From: JBIOJM01 sp044450785
GTDB lineage: Bacteria > Planctomycetota > Planctomycetia > Isosphaerales > Isosphaeraceae
Length of the DNA stretch: 64,000 bases
NCBI GenBank assembly: GCA_044450785.1
Contig: JBIOJM010000005.1
Coordinates: 1-64,000 of the forward strand
Direction: 5' to 3'
The position numbers were made by a program, and so were the translations under genes. Positions 43,801-51,555 of this stretch are shown piece by piece (the stretch's first letter is position 1; the number at the start of each line of letters is the position of its first letter). The notes under the pieces were generated by a model. That model was not told the origin of the DNA. It did not search any database and saw nothing but the letters and a program-made list of their open reading frames with translations.

Positions 43801-45599
43801 CCTTCTCGGGACTCACCAACCCGAGCGTCACTTTCGGCACTTCGAGCGCGACCATCGCCGGGACGATTGCGTCCGGCTCGAAGGCCCCCACGGGAGAGGT
43901 CGTCGCGGTGAGGCTCAATGGCGTTACCCAGCCTGCCAACATCCAGTCCAACGGCTCATTCTCGACAACCTTCACCAACGTCCCCGGGCTCACCGTGGCC
44001 GGCTCGCCGTACACGATCAGCTACTCTTACGCGAGCGACGGGACCTTCGCGTCCGCCGGCACGACCGGCTCGCTGATCGTGATTAAGGCGGCGCCCACGG
44101 TGAGCGTCATGGATTCGGGCGGCACGTACAACGGCACAGCCTTCCCGGCCGCCGCAACCGTCGCCGGGGTCAGTGGCTCCGCCGCTACCAGTCTGGAGGG
44201 GGTCACCCCCTCGTCGAAATTCTACAGCGGGATCTACACCAGCGCCGCACAGCTCGCCGGCCTCACCCCGCTGTCCAGCGCGCCCAGCAAGGCCGGCTCG
44301 TACACCGTCCTGGCCAGTTTCGCCGGTAGTTCCGACTACTCCGCCGGCTCGGCACTGGCCAACTTCACGATCGCCCCGGCCACGCCCACGGTGGTCGTCA
44401 CGGACAGCGGCGGTATATTCACCAATACGGCGTATCCGGCCGCGGCGATGGTTGCGGGGATCAGCGGCTCGGCGACCGCCAGCCTTGAGGGGGTCACCCC
44501 ATCGCTGAGCTATTACGGCGGGACCTACACCAGCGCCCCGCAGCTCGCCGGCCTCACCCCGCTGACCGGCGCGCCCGGCAAAGCCGGCTCGTACACCGTC
44601 TTGGCCAGCTTCGCCGGAAGTTCCGACTATTCCAACGGCTCGGCGCTGGCCAACTTCACGATCGCCCCGGCCACGCCCACGCTGCGCGTCACCGACGGCG
44701 GCGGTATATTCACCAATACGGCGTATCCGGCCGCGGCGACGGTTGAGGGGATCAGCGGCTCGGCGACCGCCAGCCTGGAGGGGCTCACCCCATCGCTGAG
44801 CTACTACAGTGGGACCTACACCGGCGCCGCGCAGCTCGCCGGCCTCACCCCATTGGCCGGCGCGCCGAGCCAGGCCGGCTCCTACACCGTACTGGCCAGT
44901 TTCCCGGGCAGCACGGACTACACGGCAATCCAGTCCGCGCCGATCAACTTCACGATCACACGGGCTACCTCGACGATCGGCCTGAACCCAGCGGGCGGCT
45001 TGGCCGTCCACGGCCAGTCCGTCACCCTCGTCGCCACGGTGACCGCCGCCGGCACCCCGAGCGGTTCGGTCACATTTTTCGACGGTGTCACGCCGCTGGG
45101 TACGGTCCCGCTCGACGGTTCCGGAAAGGCCACTCTGACGACCTCAAGTCTCGCCCTCGGCCCTCGTTCGATCACGGCAACCTACAGCGGCGACTCCGAC
45201 CTCCTCGGCGTCACGTCGAGATCAACCACGGAGTCGGTCTCCCAGGCCGGTACCCAGGTGGTGCTGGTGCCGCTCGGGGTCTTCAAGAAGAAGAAGTTGG
45301 TGTCGGTCGGCCTGACGGCGGAGATCACGCCGTTGGCACCCGGCGGGGGGACGCCAACCGGCACGGTCAAGTTCATGCTCAAGAAGAAGACGCTCGGGAC
45401 CGCGACTCTCGGCGGCGGAGAAGCGACGCTGACCTTGAAGGCCAACAGCGTGTTGAACAAAGCGATCACGATCGTCTACAGCGGCGACCCGAACTTCCGT
45501 TCGAGTACGGCGACGCCAAAACTGACGCAGAAATCGCTCAAGAGCCTGGCGCGGCCGATGGTCGCCTTGCTCAAACGAGTGTACTCTGGTCATTTCTGA
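37803..45599 (+). CDS. Giant secreted right-handed beta-helix protein with MBG and Ig-like repeats
   Basis: The protein has 2,598 residues from the ATG at 37803. The N-terminal basic region is followed by FLALEDRRLLSSF (about 39-51), an LEPR-XLL type motif. Five tandem modules (about 50-1890) each start with VTSTADDGSTGTLRWAV, contain many GTATLTDCTISGNS-like beta-helix coils and end with QPDIGAFQ. Then come an Ig-like domain, three nearly identical MBG-type units of about 97 residues (about 2095-2385), a bacterial Ig domain (VTLVATVTAAGTPSGSVTFF) and a final Lys-rich Ig-like domain. No membrane anchor is seen at the C-terminus. It should be an extracellular stalk or adhesin, or carry a lyase-like beta-helix. 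Confidence 0.85.
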   Translation: MGYGRKGERRHERALGPGSVAGCARWVRKRDRHRLRPVFLALEDRRLLSSFTVTSTADDGSTGTLRWAVTQANSDTSPSTIEIQLGTAPATITLSQGQLELSNTSESITINDGTGQGPVAINGNRRQRVFQIDPTVTASLSGLTIEDGDPGIGYSGGGLYNDGTMTLTGCTIIGNYSGLYNKGTATLTNCTVSSNSSSAGGGGGLQNTGTATLTGCIISGNRASNGTTLGAGGLQNKGTATLTGCTISGNYASNGNGGLDNRNKATLTDCTISGNTGFDGGVSNSYNNATLMLTNCTISGNHAQYGAGLEIAGTATLTNCTISGNRATGYGGGLWNVGTATVIGCTISGNYGALGGGGLYNTGSSASSQTSLTDTIVAGNTNFRMADDISGKQAGNVTGSYNLIGDGGSGGILAGTQGNIMLTSPGGLGLAPLGNNGGPTQTMALFPFSPAIGAGTAVSGVTTDQRGQPLDSPQPDIGAFQTQNGPVVPPTSPLTVTSTADDGSIGTLRWAVGWADLTAGQSTIDIQLGSAPATITLSDGPLELSSSNTSESITIDESPGAGPVTINGNKASRVFQVDEFVTATISGLTITGGSTSGSGGGLYNVGTATLTDCTISGNSFGLTDEWDAAGVTLTDCTISGNSSGGLVLRGTATLTDCTISGNSGGSGGVYSNGTASFTACTISGNSGGGLQNRGTATLTDCTISGNSGGSGGVWNQNGTASFTACTISGNSASQGGGGLYNYTPVASGTTTASLTDTIVASNTGPGGNPADIGSHGSVSITGTYNLIGTGGSGGLTNGVNGNIVLTSLGSLGLAPLGDNGGPTLTQALLAGSRAIGAGIAVSGITTDQRGQPLDSPQPDIGAFQTQPGQGGPTSPFIVTSTADDGSTGTLRWAVQWADLARSPSLIVFKIGSAPAVITLSGRPLELSNTSGSVTIYDGPGEGPVTISGNKASRVFQVDQGVTASFSDLTITAGSTSGNGAGLDNAGTATLTDCTISGNSTAIEGGGLFDSDGAGLTVTDCTISGNSAQFGGGVWNYGAANLTACTISGNSASKGEGGLYNQSSSAASKTSLIDTIVAGNTGSGGAASDIATNNPGTVTGTSDLIGTGGSGGIQGGTQGNIVLTSLGGLGLGPLSGNGGLTHTMALLPGSLAIGAGTAVSGITTDQRGQPLDSPQPDIGAFQTQPGQVVPTSPFIVTSTADDGGIGTLRWAVQWADLAPSPSAIVFKIGSAPAVIVLSQGQLELSNSSESVAIYDGPGEGPVTVSGNKASRVFQVDQGVTASFSGLTITGGSISGSNGGSGLYNQGTATLTDCTISGNSTFDGGGAGLNNKGTATLTNCTISGNTTSASGPAGGLATYGTATLTDCTISGNSAKGVGGGLGNWGTATFTNCTISGNSSADSGGGIWNYAGPSLTLTACTISDNSAAMDAGGLAAAHGTATLTDTIVAANTGSGGAASDVPNDFAGIVTGKHNLFGTGGSGQIQGGIQGNIVLTSLGGLGLGPLFDNGGLTQTQALLPGSPAIGAGKAVSGITTDQRGQPLDSPQPDIGAFQFQPGQGVAPTSPFIVTSTADDGSTGTLRWAVTWADLAPSPSTIEFQLGTAPATITLLHGQLDLSNSSESTTVYVSPGDGPVIISGNDASRVFQVEQGVTATISGITIMGGTETTSGGGGLNNKGTATLTNCTISGSITSGPAGGLANYGTATLTDCTISGNSAQGDGGGLGNWGTATLTDCTISGNSSATFGGGLWNYAAPSLTLTACTISGNSATQDGGGLAPAHGTATLTDTIVAGNTGGGGAASDIPGSFSGTVTGTSNLIGPGGSAAIQGGTDGNIVLTSLAGLGLAPLGDFTGLTQTMALLPGSPAIGAGTAAGGVTADQRGEPLDSSPDIGAFQSQGFTLTAVAGSTPQSAPSGAAFNNPLAVTVTAKNTVEPVAGGIVSFTVTPAANGASTNLSGATALIGANGVAQVTATANTLTGSYTVAASAAGTATPVDFSLSNLIALTFSGLTNPSVTFGTSSATIAGTIASGSKAPTGEVVAVRLNGVTQPANIQSNGSFSTTFTNVPGLTVAGSPYTISYSYASDGTFASAGTTGSLIVIKAAPTVSVMDSGGTYNGTAFPAAATVAGVSGSAATSLEGVTPSSKFYSGIYTSAAQLAGLTPLSSAPSKAGSYTVLASFAGSSDYSAGSALANFTIAPATPTVVVTDSGGIFTNTAYPAAAMVAGISGSATASLEGVTPSLSYYGGTYTSAPQLAGLTPLTGAPGKAGSYTVLASFAGSSDYSNGSALANFTIAPATPTLRVTDGGGIFTNTAYPAAATVEGISGSATASLEGLTPSLSYYSGTYTGAAQLAGLTPLAGAPSQAGSYTVLASFPGSTDYTAIQSAPINFTITRATSTIGLNPAGGLAVHGQSVTLVATVTAAGTPSGSVTFFDGVTPLGTVPLDGSGKATLTTSSLALGPRSITATYSGDSDLLGVTSRSTTESVSQAGTQVVLVPLGVFKKKKLVSVGLTAEITPLAPGGGTPTGTVKFMLKKKTLGTATLGGGEATLTLKANSVLNKAITIVYSGDPNFRSSTATPKLTQKSLKSLARPMVALLKRVYSGHF
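37950..43475. repeat. Five tandem coding modules of about 0.95-1.3 kb
   Basis: Module starts lie near 37950, 39280, 40427, 41380 and 42490. Each encodes an opening VTSTADDG and a closing DIGAFQ block. The end blocks of modules 2 and 3 (about 40320-40408 and 41272-41360) are nearly identical over about 90 bp, so recent duplication or gene conversion is likely. Within modules a shorter coil motif, (T/C)ISGN-type, repeats about every 60-90 bp. Confidence 0.8.
44085..44960. repeat. Three near-identical 291-bp MBG units
   Basis: Blocks such as CGGTATATTCACCAATACGG recur at 44411 and 44702, a period of 291 bp or 97 codons. The translated unit opens with TPTVVVTDSGG and ends with GSYTVLASFAGSSDY. 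Units two and three are most alike. Confidence 0.8.
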
Positions 45600-45662
45600 A
45601 CGATGTTCGGAACGACATCCAACGATCGGGCCTGCGTGCGGCTTCCCGGCAATGCGGGCATG

Positions 45663-45686
45663 GAGGCGAGCCGCCTTTTTGTTTTT
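45663..45686 (+). terminator. Intrinsic terminator after the beta-helix gene
   Basis: AGGCG-AGC-CGCCT (45664-45676) forms a perfect 5-bp stem with a 3-base loop, followed directly by TTTTTGTTTTT. It lies about 65 bp after the stop codon. Confidence 0.7.
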
Positions 45687-45955
45687 CCCCTGCGAGCGTT
45701 GTAGACTCTAGCTTGTGTGCTTGTGGTTCCTTTCGACAATTCGACCGATGCCCGGGATTGCAACTGCCGAAGATTAAGAGGTGGTGAGTTCGAATAACCG
45801 GGCGCTCGCGCACGTCTTCCTTGAGGGAAAGCTGTGCCGGGGGAGCGCGGGATAGGAATTGGATCATCTCCATAAGCTTTGGCGGAGATCGGGCCTACAG
45901 GGGTACGAAGGATCGGCCCTAGGGCGACGGACCCGTCCAGAAAGGTTAGAGCGCA
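45687..45955. other. Intergenic interval before the secreted protein
   Basis: No gene is seen. The region should hold the promoter of the gene starting at 45956. Confidence 0.4.
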
Positions 45956-47335
45956 ATGCGTTGGCGACACCTTTGGCTGGTCCGGGCCGGGTTGGCCGCG
46001 GGCCTGATCAGTGGCATGATGTTCATCGGGGCCTCGACCGCGACCGCCCAGACCGGGCGGCCGGCCGTGCCGGATCCAGAGCCCTCCTCCCTTCCAGCCG
46101 GGGTCGCGACCGAGACGGTCGGCCTCCTCGAGGCGCGCAAGGCGGCCGATCTCGACGTGGTGGCCCGCGGCCACGGTCAGGATCGGGTCCAGCTCACGAT
46201 CCGCAACCGCTCGGCACGCAGGCTGAACGTGATCGTTCCGCCGGGTCTGGTCGCCGCCAGCACGGTGGGCCAGGGCGCTGCCGGGGGTGGCGGACGCCTG
46301 CAGAGCATGGGGCTCGGTTCGGTCGCCAATCGAGAGGGTGCGTTCGGCGAATTCCGAGGAACCGCCGGTCCATCCGGGCTCCGATCGGTCGCCGCCACCG
46401 AGGAGTCGCGCTCCCGGCTGGTGACCCTGCCCGTCGGTGAGACGATCAATCTGACGCTTCCCTCCGTCTGCCTGAACTACGGGCTGCCGACGCCCACACC
46501 GCGCAACACCTTCCGGCTCATGGACGTCGACGAATATAGCTCGGACCCCCGCGTCCGGATGGCGCTGCGAAGCCTGGCCACCTATGGGACCAGCCTCGGC
46601 GTGGCTCAGGCCGTCATGTGGCGCGTGTGCAACGACCTGCCGTTCGAGATGATGGCCGAGCAAACGGGCAAGATCATGAACCTTCATGAGATCGCCCTGG
46701 CGACACGTTTTGTCGCGGCCCTCGACGCCTCGCATGCCGGTGGATTGGTCGATCCCGCGTCCCTCTCCGGGTCGCGCGTGTTCGTGCAGGTGAGCGGCGA
46801 AGGGTCATTGGCCCGCGAGGCCAGACGGCTGGCGGGCGGGCTCGACGGACTCCGAATTCTGGGGCTGCCGCTCCAACTTGTTGAATCCGAGGACTTTCCG
46901 GCCGCCGCGGCCCCCGCGCTTTACCTGCACGTCGTGCTGACGGACGCAAAGCTTGGTGACACCCGCGGTCGGATCATGGTCAGCTCCTGCTCCCAGACCG
47001 ACTCATGGCTTCCGCTTGGCAAGGTCGCCTTCCGGGATAATTCCTCGATTTCGGTGCTCGATGGCGTCATTCTCGCCAAGGCGATCGACCGCGCAATCGC
47101 GGGCGCCTTCGTCACGGTCAAGCCCGCCCGGCGCACGCTCGGCAGCACGACGTTGAAGGTCGAAAACCGCCTCCCCTTCACCGTTTCGAATCTGGTCGTC
47201 AAGGCCGGGACGTCGTCAGGGGCACCCTCGGTCCCGTTCGATTGCGTCGGAGTCGGCCCGGCTCGATCCGCTCTCTTGCCGATCCAGGCGGCAACCGCGT
47301 CCGTGGTCGAGCGCGTCGAGCTCAACGGCCTTTGA
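45956..47335 (+). CDS. Secreted or periplasmic protein of unknown function
   Basis: The 459-residue protein has a classical signal peptide: basic MRWRHLWLVR, a hydrophobic core to about residue 24, and a cleavage-like ATAQ near 31. The mature part contains a Gly-rich segment (about 104-130) and an Ig-like strand pattern (VVARGHGQDRVQLTIRNRSA) that may be a fibre- or carrier-binding fold. It then has a helical middle (about 190-260) and another beta-rich end with FTVSNLVVKAG. I do not recognise the family. It is flanked by terminators on both sides and therefore appears to be monocistronic. Confidence 0.6.
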   Translation: MRWRHLWLVRAGLAAGLISGMMFIGASTATAQTGRPAVPDPEPSSLPAGVATETVGLLEARKAADLDVVARGHGQDRVQLTIRNRSARRLNVIVPPGLVAASTVGQGAAGGGGRLQSMGLGSVANREGAFGEFRGTAGPSGLRSVAATEESRSRLVTLPVGETINLTLPSVCLNYGLPTPTPRNTFRLMDVDEYSSDPRVRMALRSLATYGTSLGVAQAVMWRVCNDLPFEMMAEQTGKIMNLHEIALATRFVAALDASHAGGLVDPASLSGSRVFVQVSGEGSLAREARRLAGGLDGLRILGLPLQLVESEDFPAAAAPALYLHVVLTDAKLGDTRGRIMVSSCSQTDSWLPLGKVAFRDNSSISVLDGVILAKAIDRAIAGAFVTVKPARRTLGSTTLKVENRLPFTVSNLVVKAGTSSGAPSVPFDCVGVGPARSALLPIQAATASVVERVELNGL

Positions 47336-47425
47336 TCGCCAGCCACTGGAGACGTGATCGGGACCGCCAGCAGCGACCCGGCTCGATTCGGACGGCCTGA
47401 ATACCAAATTGCACTCAAACCAAAG

Positions 47426-47471
47426 GGCCGGCTCCTTTCGCCCATCGAGGCGAGCGGCGCCGGCCTTTTTT
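47426..47471 (+). terminator. Intrinsic terminator
   Basis: GGCCGGC (47426-47432) pairs with GCCGGCC (47459-47465), followed by six T (47466-47471). The loop contains a second hairpin, CGCC/GGCG (47439-47452). It lies about 90 bp after the secreted-protein gene. Confidence 0.7.
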
Positions 47472-47538
47472 CGCGTCGACCCGATCGCTTCCTTCTCATC
47501 CACCTCATCGATTCGTTCTCACCCGGTCTCATGACGAC

Positions 47539-47568
47539 TTGCCTCACGCCGGCATCCACCGCTAGGAT
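47539..47568 (+). promoter_or_regulatory. Predicted promoter of the acylphosphatase gene
   Basis: TTGCCT (47539-47544) and TAGGAT (47563-47568) are 18 bp apart. The ATG at 47575 lies only six bases downstream and has no Shine-Dalgarno, so the transcript may be leaderless. Confidence 0.35.
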
Positions 47569-47574
47569 AGTTGC

Positions 47575-47853
47575 ATGCGTCTGGTTCGTCGTCGAGTCAC
47601 CTTTTCGGGCCGCGTTCAAGGGGTCGGTTTCCGATTCACATGCATGGCGGTGGCTCGTGGCTTTGCGGTGGCGGGGTACGTCCGCAACCTTGCCGACGGC
47701 CGTGTCGAGCTCGCGGCCGAGGGGGGATCAAGCGTGCTTGACGATTTCCTGAACGCAATCCAACTGGAGATGAGTGCCTACATCACCGACGTCACGACGG
47801 AATCCTTATCCCCTGGCTCCGATCCCTTCACCGGGTTTTCGATTCGTCATTGA
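47575..47853 (+). CDS. acyP: Acylphosphatase
   Basis: The 92-residue protein hydrolyses acyl phosphates to carboxylate and phosphate in the cytoplasm. The signature GRVQGVGFRFTCMAVARGF (about residues 12-30) contains the phosphate-binding loop and catalytic Arg. GYVRNLADGRVELAAEG (about 34-50) contains the catalytic Asn. Length and motif order are normal for the family. The ABC permease gene follows after 24 bp and may be co-transcribed. Confidence 0.92.
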   Translation: MRLVRRRVTFSGRVQGVGFRFTCMAVARGFAVAGYVRNLADGRVELAAEGGSSVLDDFLNAIQLEMSAYITDVTTESLSPGSDPFTGFSIRH

Positions 47854-47877
47854 TCTCGAAGAGAACCAACGACCACC

Positions 47878-48699
47878 ATGAAATCATTCACCATTGCTGT
47901 TGCCACAGCCAAAGAGGCGATCCGCCAGCCGGCGTTCTTCGTGATGGCTTTTTTCGCCGGCGCGCTCTTGATCGCGACGATTTTCGTGTCGTACTTCACG
48001 TTCGGTGAAGACATCAAGATGTACAAGGACACGGGTCTGACGACGATCTCGTTCTTCTGCATGCTGCTGGCCCTCTTGACGGCGAGCTCGACGGTCGCCG
48101 ACGAGATCGAGGGCAAGACGGCGATCACCTTGCTGTCCAAACCGATCAATCGGCGTCAGTTCATCATCGGCAAATTCCTGGGGATCGAGCTGGGTGTGCT
48201 GGCGCTTTATGTTTTGCTCGGCTCTCTGTTCGCGGCGGGGGTCTGGTACAAGTTCGGCTACGACCTGAGGGAATCCGCCGGGGGAGTCGCCGATGCGGCG
48301 AAGCGATGGGCCCAGGTGAAGCAGGTCATGCCGGGGCTGGTCCTCGGTTTTTTCGAGGTGACGGTGCTCACCAGCATCAGCGTCGCGATCTCGACCCGGC
48401 TGCCGATGCTGGCCAACCTGGTGGTCTGCATCCTGGTCTTCTTCCTGGGCCACTTGAGCCCGGTCCTGATCGAGGCCGGCTCGCAGGGCCAGGTTAACGA
48501 GCTCGTCAGCTTCATGGCCCGGTTTTTCGCCTTGGTTCTTCCCTCGCTCGAGTTCTTCAACGCCGGTCCATCAATCTCAACCGCTGCGGTCATACCCTGG
48601 CTCGGCTACGTCTTGCCTGCATTTGCCTATTGCATGTTGTACAGTGGAGCAGCGTTGTTGTTAGCGTTTATCCTGTTCGAGGACCGAGACTTGGCTTGA
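47878..48699 (+). CDS. ABC-2 type transporter permease, no ATPase adjacent
   Basis: The 273-residue protein has about six hydrophobic segments, the first at about 18-38 (FFVMAFFAGALLIATIFVSY), then about 55-70, 100-122, 160-180 and further ones near the C-terminus. Between the first two segments and the next lies EIEGKTAITLLSKPINRRQF, a motif typical of ABC-2 permeases of the NatB/YhaP kind (Glu-x2-Gly-Thr, then Arg-x-Phe). It starts 24 bp after the acylphosphatase gene. No intact ABC ATPase gene is next to it, so the partner must lie elsewhere. The substrate is unknown. Confidence 0.8.
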   Translation: MKSFTIAVATAKEAIRQPAFFVMAFFAGALLIATIFVSYFTFGEDIKMYKDTGLTTISFFCMLLALLTASSTVADEIEGKTAITLLSKPINRRQFIIGKFLGIELGVLALYVLLGSLFAAGVWYKFGYDLRESAGGVADAAKRWAQVKQVMPGLVLGFFEVTVLTSISVAISTRLPMLANLVVCILVFFLGHLSPVLIEAGSQGQVNELVSFMARFFALVLPSLEFFNAGPSISTAAVIPWLGYVLPAFAYCMLYSGAALLLAFILFEDRDLA

Positions 48700-48804
48700 C
48701 CCGGCGCGAGAGGGCGGAGTGCGTGCGCTGATGAGTGACGCGCCCGAGCCATCGGAACGCCAGTACGGGGTCATCGACGTCCATCGGGCTGGGGGACCTC
48801 ACGC

Positions 48805-50814
48805 ATGCAAGCCGACGCGTATCGTCGCGCACGAAAGCTTTTGAGCTCCCACCGCGAGTTCCTCGTCGCCAGAGTGCTGGGATTTGTCCAATCTCTCTTG
48901 CTGGTGGCGCTCCTCTCGATCATCGCGCTCTTCGTGGCCGTGATGGCCTCACGGGGCGAGGCTCGGTTTCCCGCGTCGCGGGTCAAGGACCTGCCCGCGG
49001 GATTCAGAAGTCTCACGACCGGCCGGGAATTCGAGGGAGGCAGACAGTTCATCCTGTTCGACCATACGGGTGTCTTCCCGCTGATCTCGGGGAATTTGCT
49101 GAGCAATAATCCGGTGCACCAGCTCGGCGCGCGAGTACTGGAACGGATCACCCGGTTCCTGCCGACGCTGCTGAACAACATGGGTGCGCTCACGACTCTG
49201 CTGGCCATGGGGGCGGCATGCATCGTCTTGATCGCGCTGGTGGCGATCTGGCGGCGCGGGGTCATGGCCCTGGTCGCGACCGAAGTCGCGACGGCGCTCC
49301 GCCGGCAGATCCACCGCCAGATGTACCGGCTGGGACAGTCGTCGCTGCCGACCGAGGGGATCGGTCCGGTCATCAACCTCTGGACGCGCGAGGTCAACGA
49401 CATTCGTGACGGCCTGCTCGCCGACGTCGACATCACCCCGCGAATTCACGTCCTGGCGGCGGGTCTGCTGGTGCTCGCGATCTTGGTCTCGCCGTTGTTG
49501 ACGGTTTTTCTCGGGTCGCTGGGTCTCTTGATTTGGCTGACGGCGCGGGTCCTGAACCGCGAGACCCGACAGGCGACCGAGGCGGCCCTGCGCGACGCGT
49601 CGGTGCAGCTCTGTCTGCTCCATGAGGACCTGGGCCTGCTCCGGATCGTGCGGATCTACGGCGTTGGCGATTACGACCGCCAGCGGTTCGATGAGCACCT
49701 GGATCGATACGAGGAGGCCGACACGCGGCGGATCGTCACGAGCGGCCCGCTCAACCCGAGCACCGGCTTACTCTATGGGGCGGGCCTGACGATCGCACTG
49801 GGCTTGCTGGGCTTCAACGTCGTGGTCATCGATCACATCTCGATCGCGACGATGCTGATCTTGCTCGTGTCGCTGGCGGGATTGGCCCATCCGATCGCCG
49901 AATGGCTCCGCATGAGAAAGTCGATCCGCCAGGCCAATCGGTCGGCGCGGGGCATCTTCGAGTTCCTCGAAAGGCGGCCCGAGCTGCACCAGAACGTCGG
50001 CGCTCAGTTCCTGAATGCCCTCAAGGAACAGATCGCCTTCGAGAACGTCGAGCTCGAGAGCCGCTCGGGGCGCCGGCTGCTCGAGGGAATCTCGGTCGAG
50101 GTCCCCGCGGGCACACGCACCGCCATCATCGGACCGGACGATGACGAGAAGCTCGCCCTGGTCTGCTTGATCCCACGCTTGATCGACCCCAGGGCCGGCC
50201 GCGTCTTGATCGACGGACACGACCTTCGCGACGTCACTCTCGACTCGGTTCGCCTTCAAGTCGCCACCGTCTTGCAAGCCGACCTGGTCTTCACCGACTC
50301 GGTCCTGGCCAACATCGGTCTGGGCGACCCGATGAAGACTCTGCCGCGCATCATCGAGGCAGCGAAGCTGGCTCATGCCCACTACTTCATCCAGGACCTT
50401 CCCCACGGCTACGACACGACGATCGGCCCGCTCGGCCATTACCTCAAGCCCGACGAACAATTTCGGATCGCGCTGGCGCGCGCCTACCTCCACGATCCCT
50501 CGATCCTGATCGTCGAAGAGCCGAACACGCCCATCGACGAGGACACCAAGCACTTCCTCGACGACACCCTGTCTCGAATGTCGATGGGCCGCACGCTCAT
50601 TGTCCTGCCCCATCGGCTCGCGACCCTGCGAGCGAGCGACCACGTCATCGTCTTGCATAACGGCCGCGTCGAGGAGGCCGGCTCGCCACACCAGCTTCAG
50701 ACTGAGGGCAAGCTGTTCCGCCACTTGCTGTACGTCGAGTTCAACGAGTTTGCCGGCGGCGAGATCGAAGCGGGTCAAATGGATCACGGAGAACCGGCCC
50801 GGAAGGCTCCGTGA
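48805..50814 (+). CDS. ABC exporter-like protein with degenerate nucleotide-binding motifs
   Basis: The 669-residue protein has an ABC transporter membrane domain (about residues 28-390, six hydrophobic segments) and a C-terminal ATPase domain. In the ATPase domain the Walker A is IIGPDDDEKLALV instead of G-x2-G-x-G-K-S/T. The signature LSGGQ appears as LKPDEQ (about 546). Walker B is SILIVEEPNTPIDED, with Glu in place of the Walker B Asp. Only the Q-loop Gln and the switch His (VLPHRLATL, about 601) are normal. The fold is therefore kept while ATP hydrolysis is very likely lost. It may act as a subunit of a heterodimer or as a scaffold. The ORF itself is intact with no frameshift. Confidence 0.75.
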   Translation: MQADAYRRARKLLSSHREFLVARVLGFVQSLLLVALLSIIALFVAVMASRGEARFPASRVKDLPAGFRSLTTGREFEGGRQFILFDHTGVFPLISGNLLSNNPVHQLGARVLERITRFLPTLLNNMGALTTLLAMGAACIVLIALVAIWRRGVMALVATEVATALRRQIHRQMYRLGQSSLPTEGIGPVINLWTREVNDIRDGLLADVDITPRIHVLAAGLLVLAILVSPLLTVFLGSLGLLIWLTARVLNRETRQATEAALRDASVQLCLLHEDLGLLRIVRIYGVGDYDRQRFDEHLDRYEEADTRRIVTSGPLNPSTGLLYGAGLTIALGLLGFNVVVIDHISIATMLILLVSLAGLAHPIAEWLRMRKSIRQANRSARGIFEFLERRPELHQNVGAQFLNALKEQIAFENVELESRSGRRLLEGISVEVPAGTRTAIIGPDDDEKLALVCLIPRLIDPRAGRVLIDGHDLRDVTLDSVRLQVATVLQADLVFTDSVLANIGLGDPMKTLPRIIEAAKLAHAHYFIQDLPHGYDTTIGPLGHYLKPDEQFRIALARAYLHDPSILIVEEPNTPIDEDTKHFLDDTLSRMSMGRTLIVLPHRLATLRASDHVIVLHNGRVEEAGSPHQLQTEGKLFRHLLYVEFNEFAGGEIEAGQMDHGEPARKAP

Positions 50815-50820
50815 GGGCCT

Positions 50821-51555
50821 CTAGCAGAAGTCATCGACGGTCGGGGTGATCACCAGCTCAGGAACATGCGCGCGCGGGTGAAGCTCGACCAGGAACCGGA
50901 CCGCCGCGGCAATGTCTTCGGGCTGGAGGATGACGGCGCGCCGCTCGGCGCCCACCGGAACCGGACGTGCATCAAGGATCGGCGTTTCGACCTCGCCGGG
51001 ATAGATCACCGACGAGCGGATGCCCCGTGCCCCTTCCTCGCGCCCCAGGCAGATGCCGAGCGCGCTCTGGCCGAACTTGGACGCCGAGTAGCCGGCGCCT
51101 CCCAGCGTACTGGCGCGGACGCCCGACACCGAGCAGATCTGGATCACCAGACCATTCCGCCTCTGCCGCATCGACGGCAGGACATGGTGGACCAGGTTGA
51201 ACGAACCGGTCAGGTTGGTGGCGATCATCCGATCCCAGTCGAGGGGGTCAAGCGACTCGAGGCTCCGGTTCCTCACGTTTGTGCCCGCGTTGCAGACCAG
51301 AACGTCGATCGCTTGAAAAGCGGACAAGATCTGGTCGATCTGCGACTTGACGGCGTACCGGTCGGTGATGTCGCAAGTCGCGACGAAAGCTGAGTCCCGG
51401 CCGTTGACGAAGCCAGCCCTGGTTCGTTCGAGTTTCTCACGGTCGCGACCGACAAGTGCCACGCGCAGGCCCATCTCGGCCAAGGCGGTCGCAATGCTCC
51501 GGCCGATCCCGCTGCCCGCCCCCGTCACCAGGGCGGTCTGCAAAGATGCATTCAA
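50821..51555 (-). CDS. Short-chain dehydrogenase/reductase (classical SDR)
   Basis: The 244-residue protein is read from the TTG at 51555, which has GGGAGG eight to nine bases upstream. Starting further upstream adds non-homologous sequence. The NAD(P) motif TALVTGAGSGIGRSIA, the NAG motif CNAGTN, the catalytic Ser (QICSVSG) and the Y-x3-K motif GYSASKFGQSALG are all present. It is thus an active oxidoreductase of unknown substrate. It is convergent with the degenerate ABC gene, six bases apart. Confidence 0.85.
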   Translation of the reverse strand: MNASLQTALVTGAGSGIGRSIATALAEMGLRVALVGRDREKLERTRAGFVNGRDSAFVATCDITDRYAVKSQIDQILSAFQAIDVLVCNAGTNVRNRSLESLDPLDWDRMIATNLTGSFNLVHHVLPSMRQRRNGLVIQICSVSGVRASTLGGAGYSASKFGQSALGICLGREEGARGIRSSVIYPGEVETPILDARPVPVGAERRAVILQPEDIAAAVRFLVELHPRAHVPELVITPTVDDFC

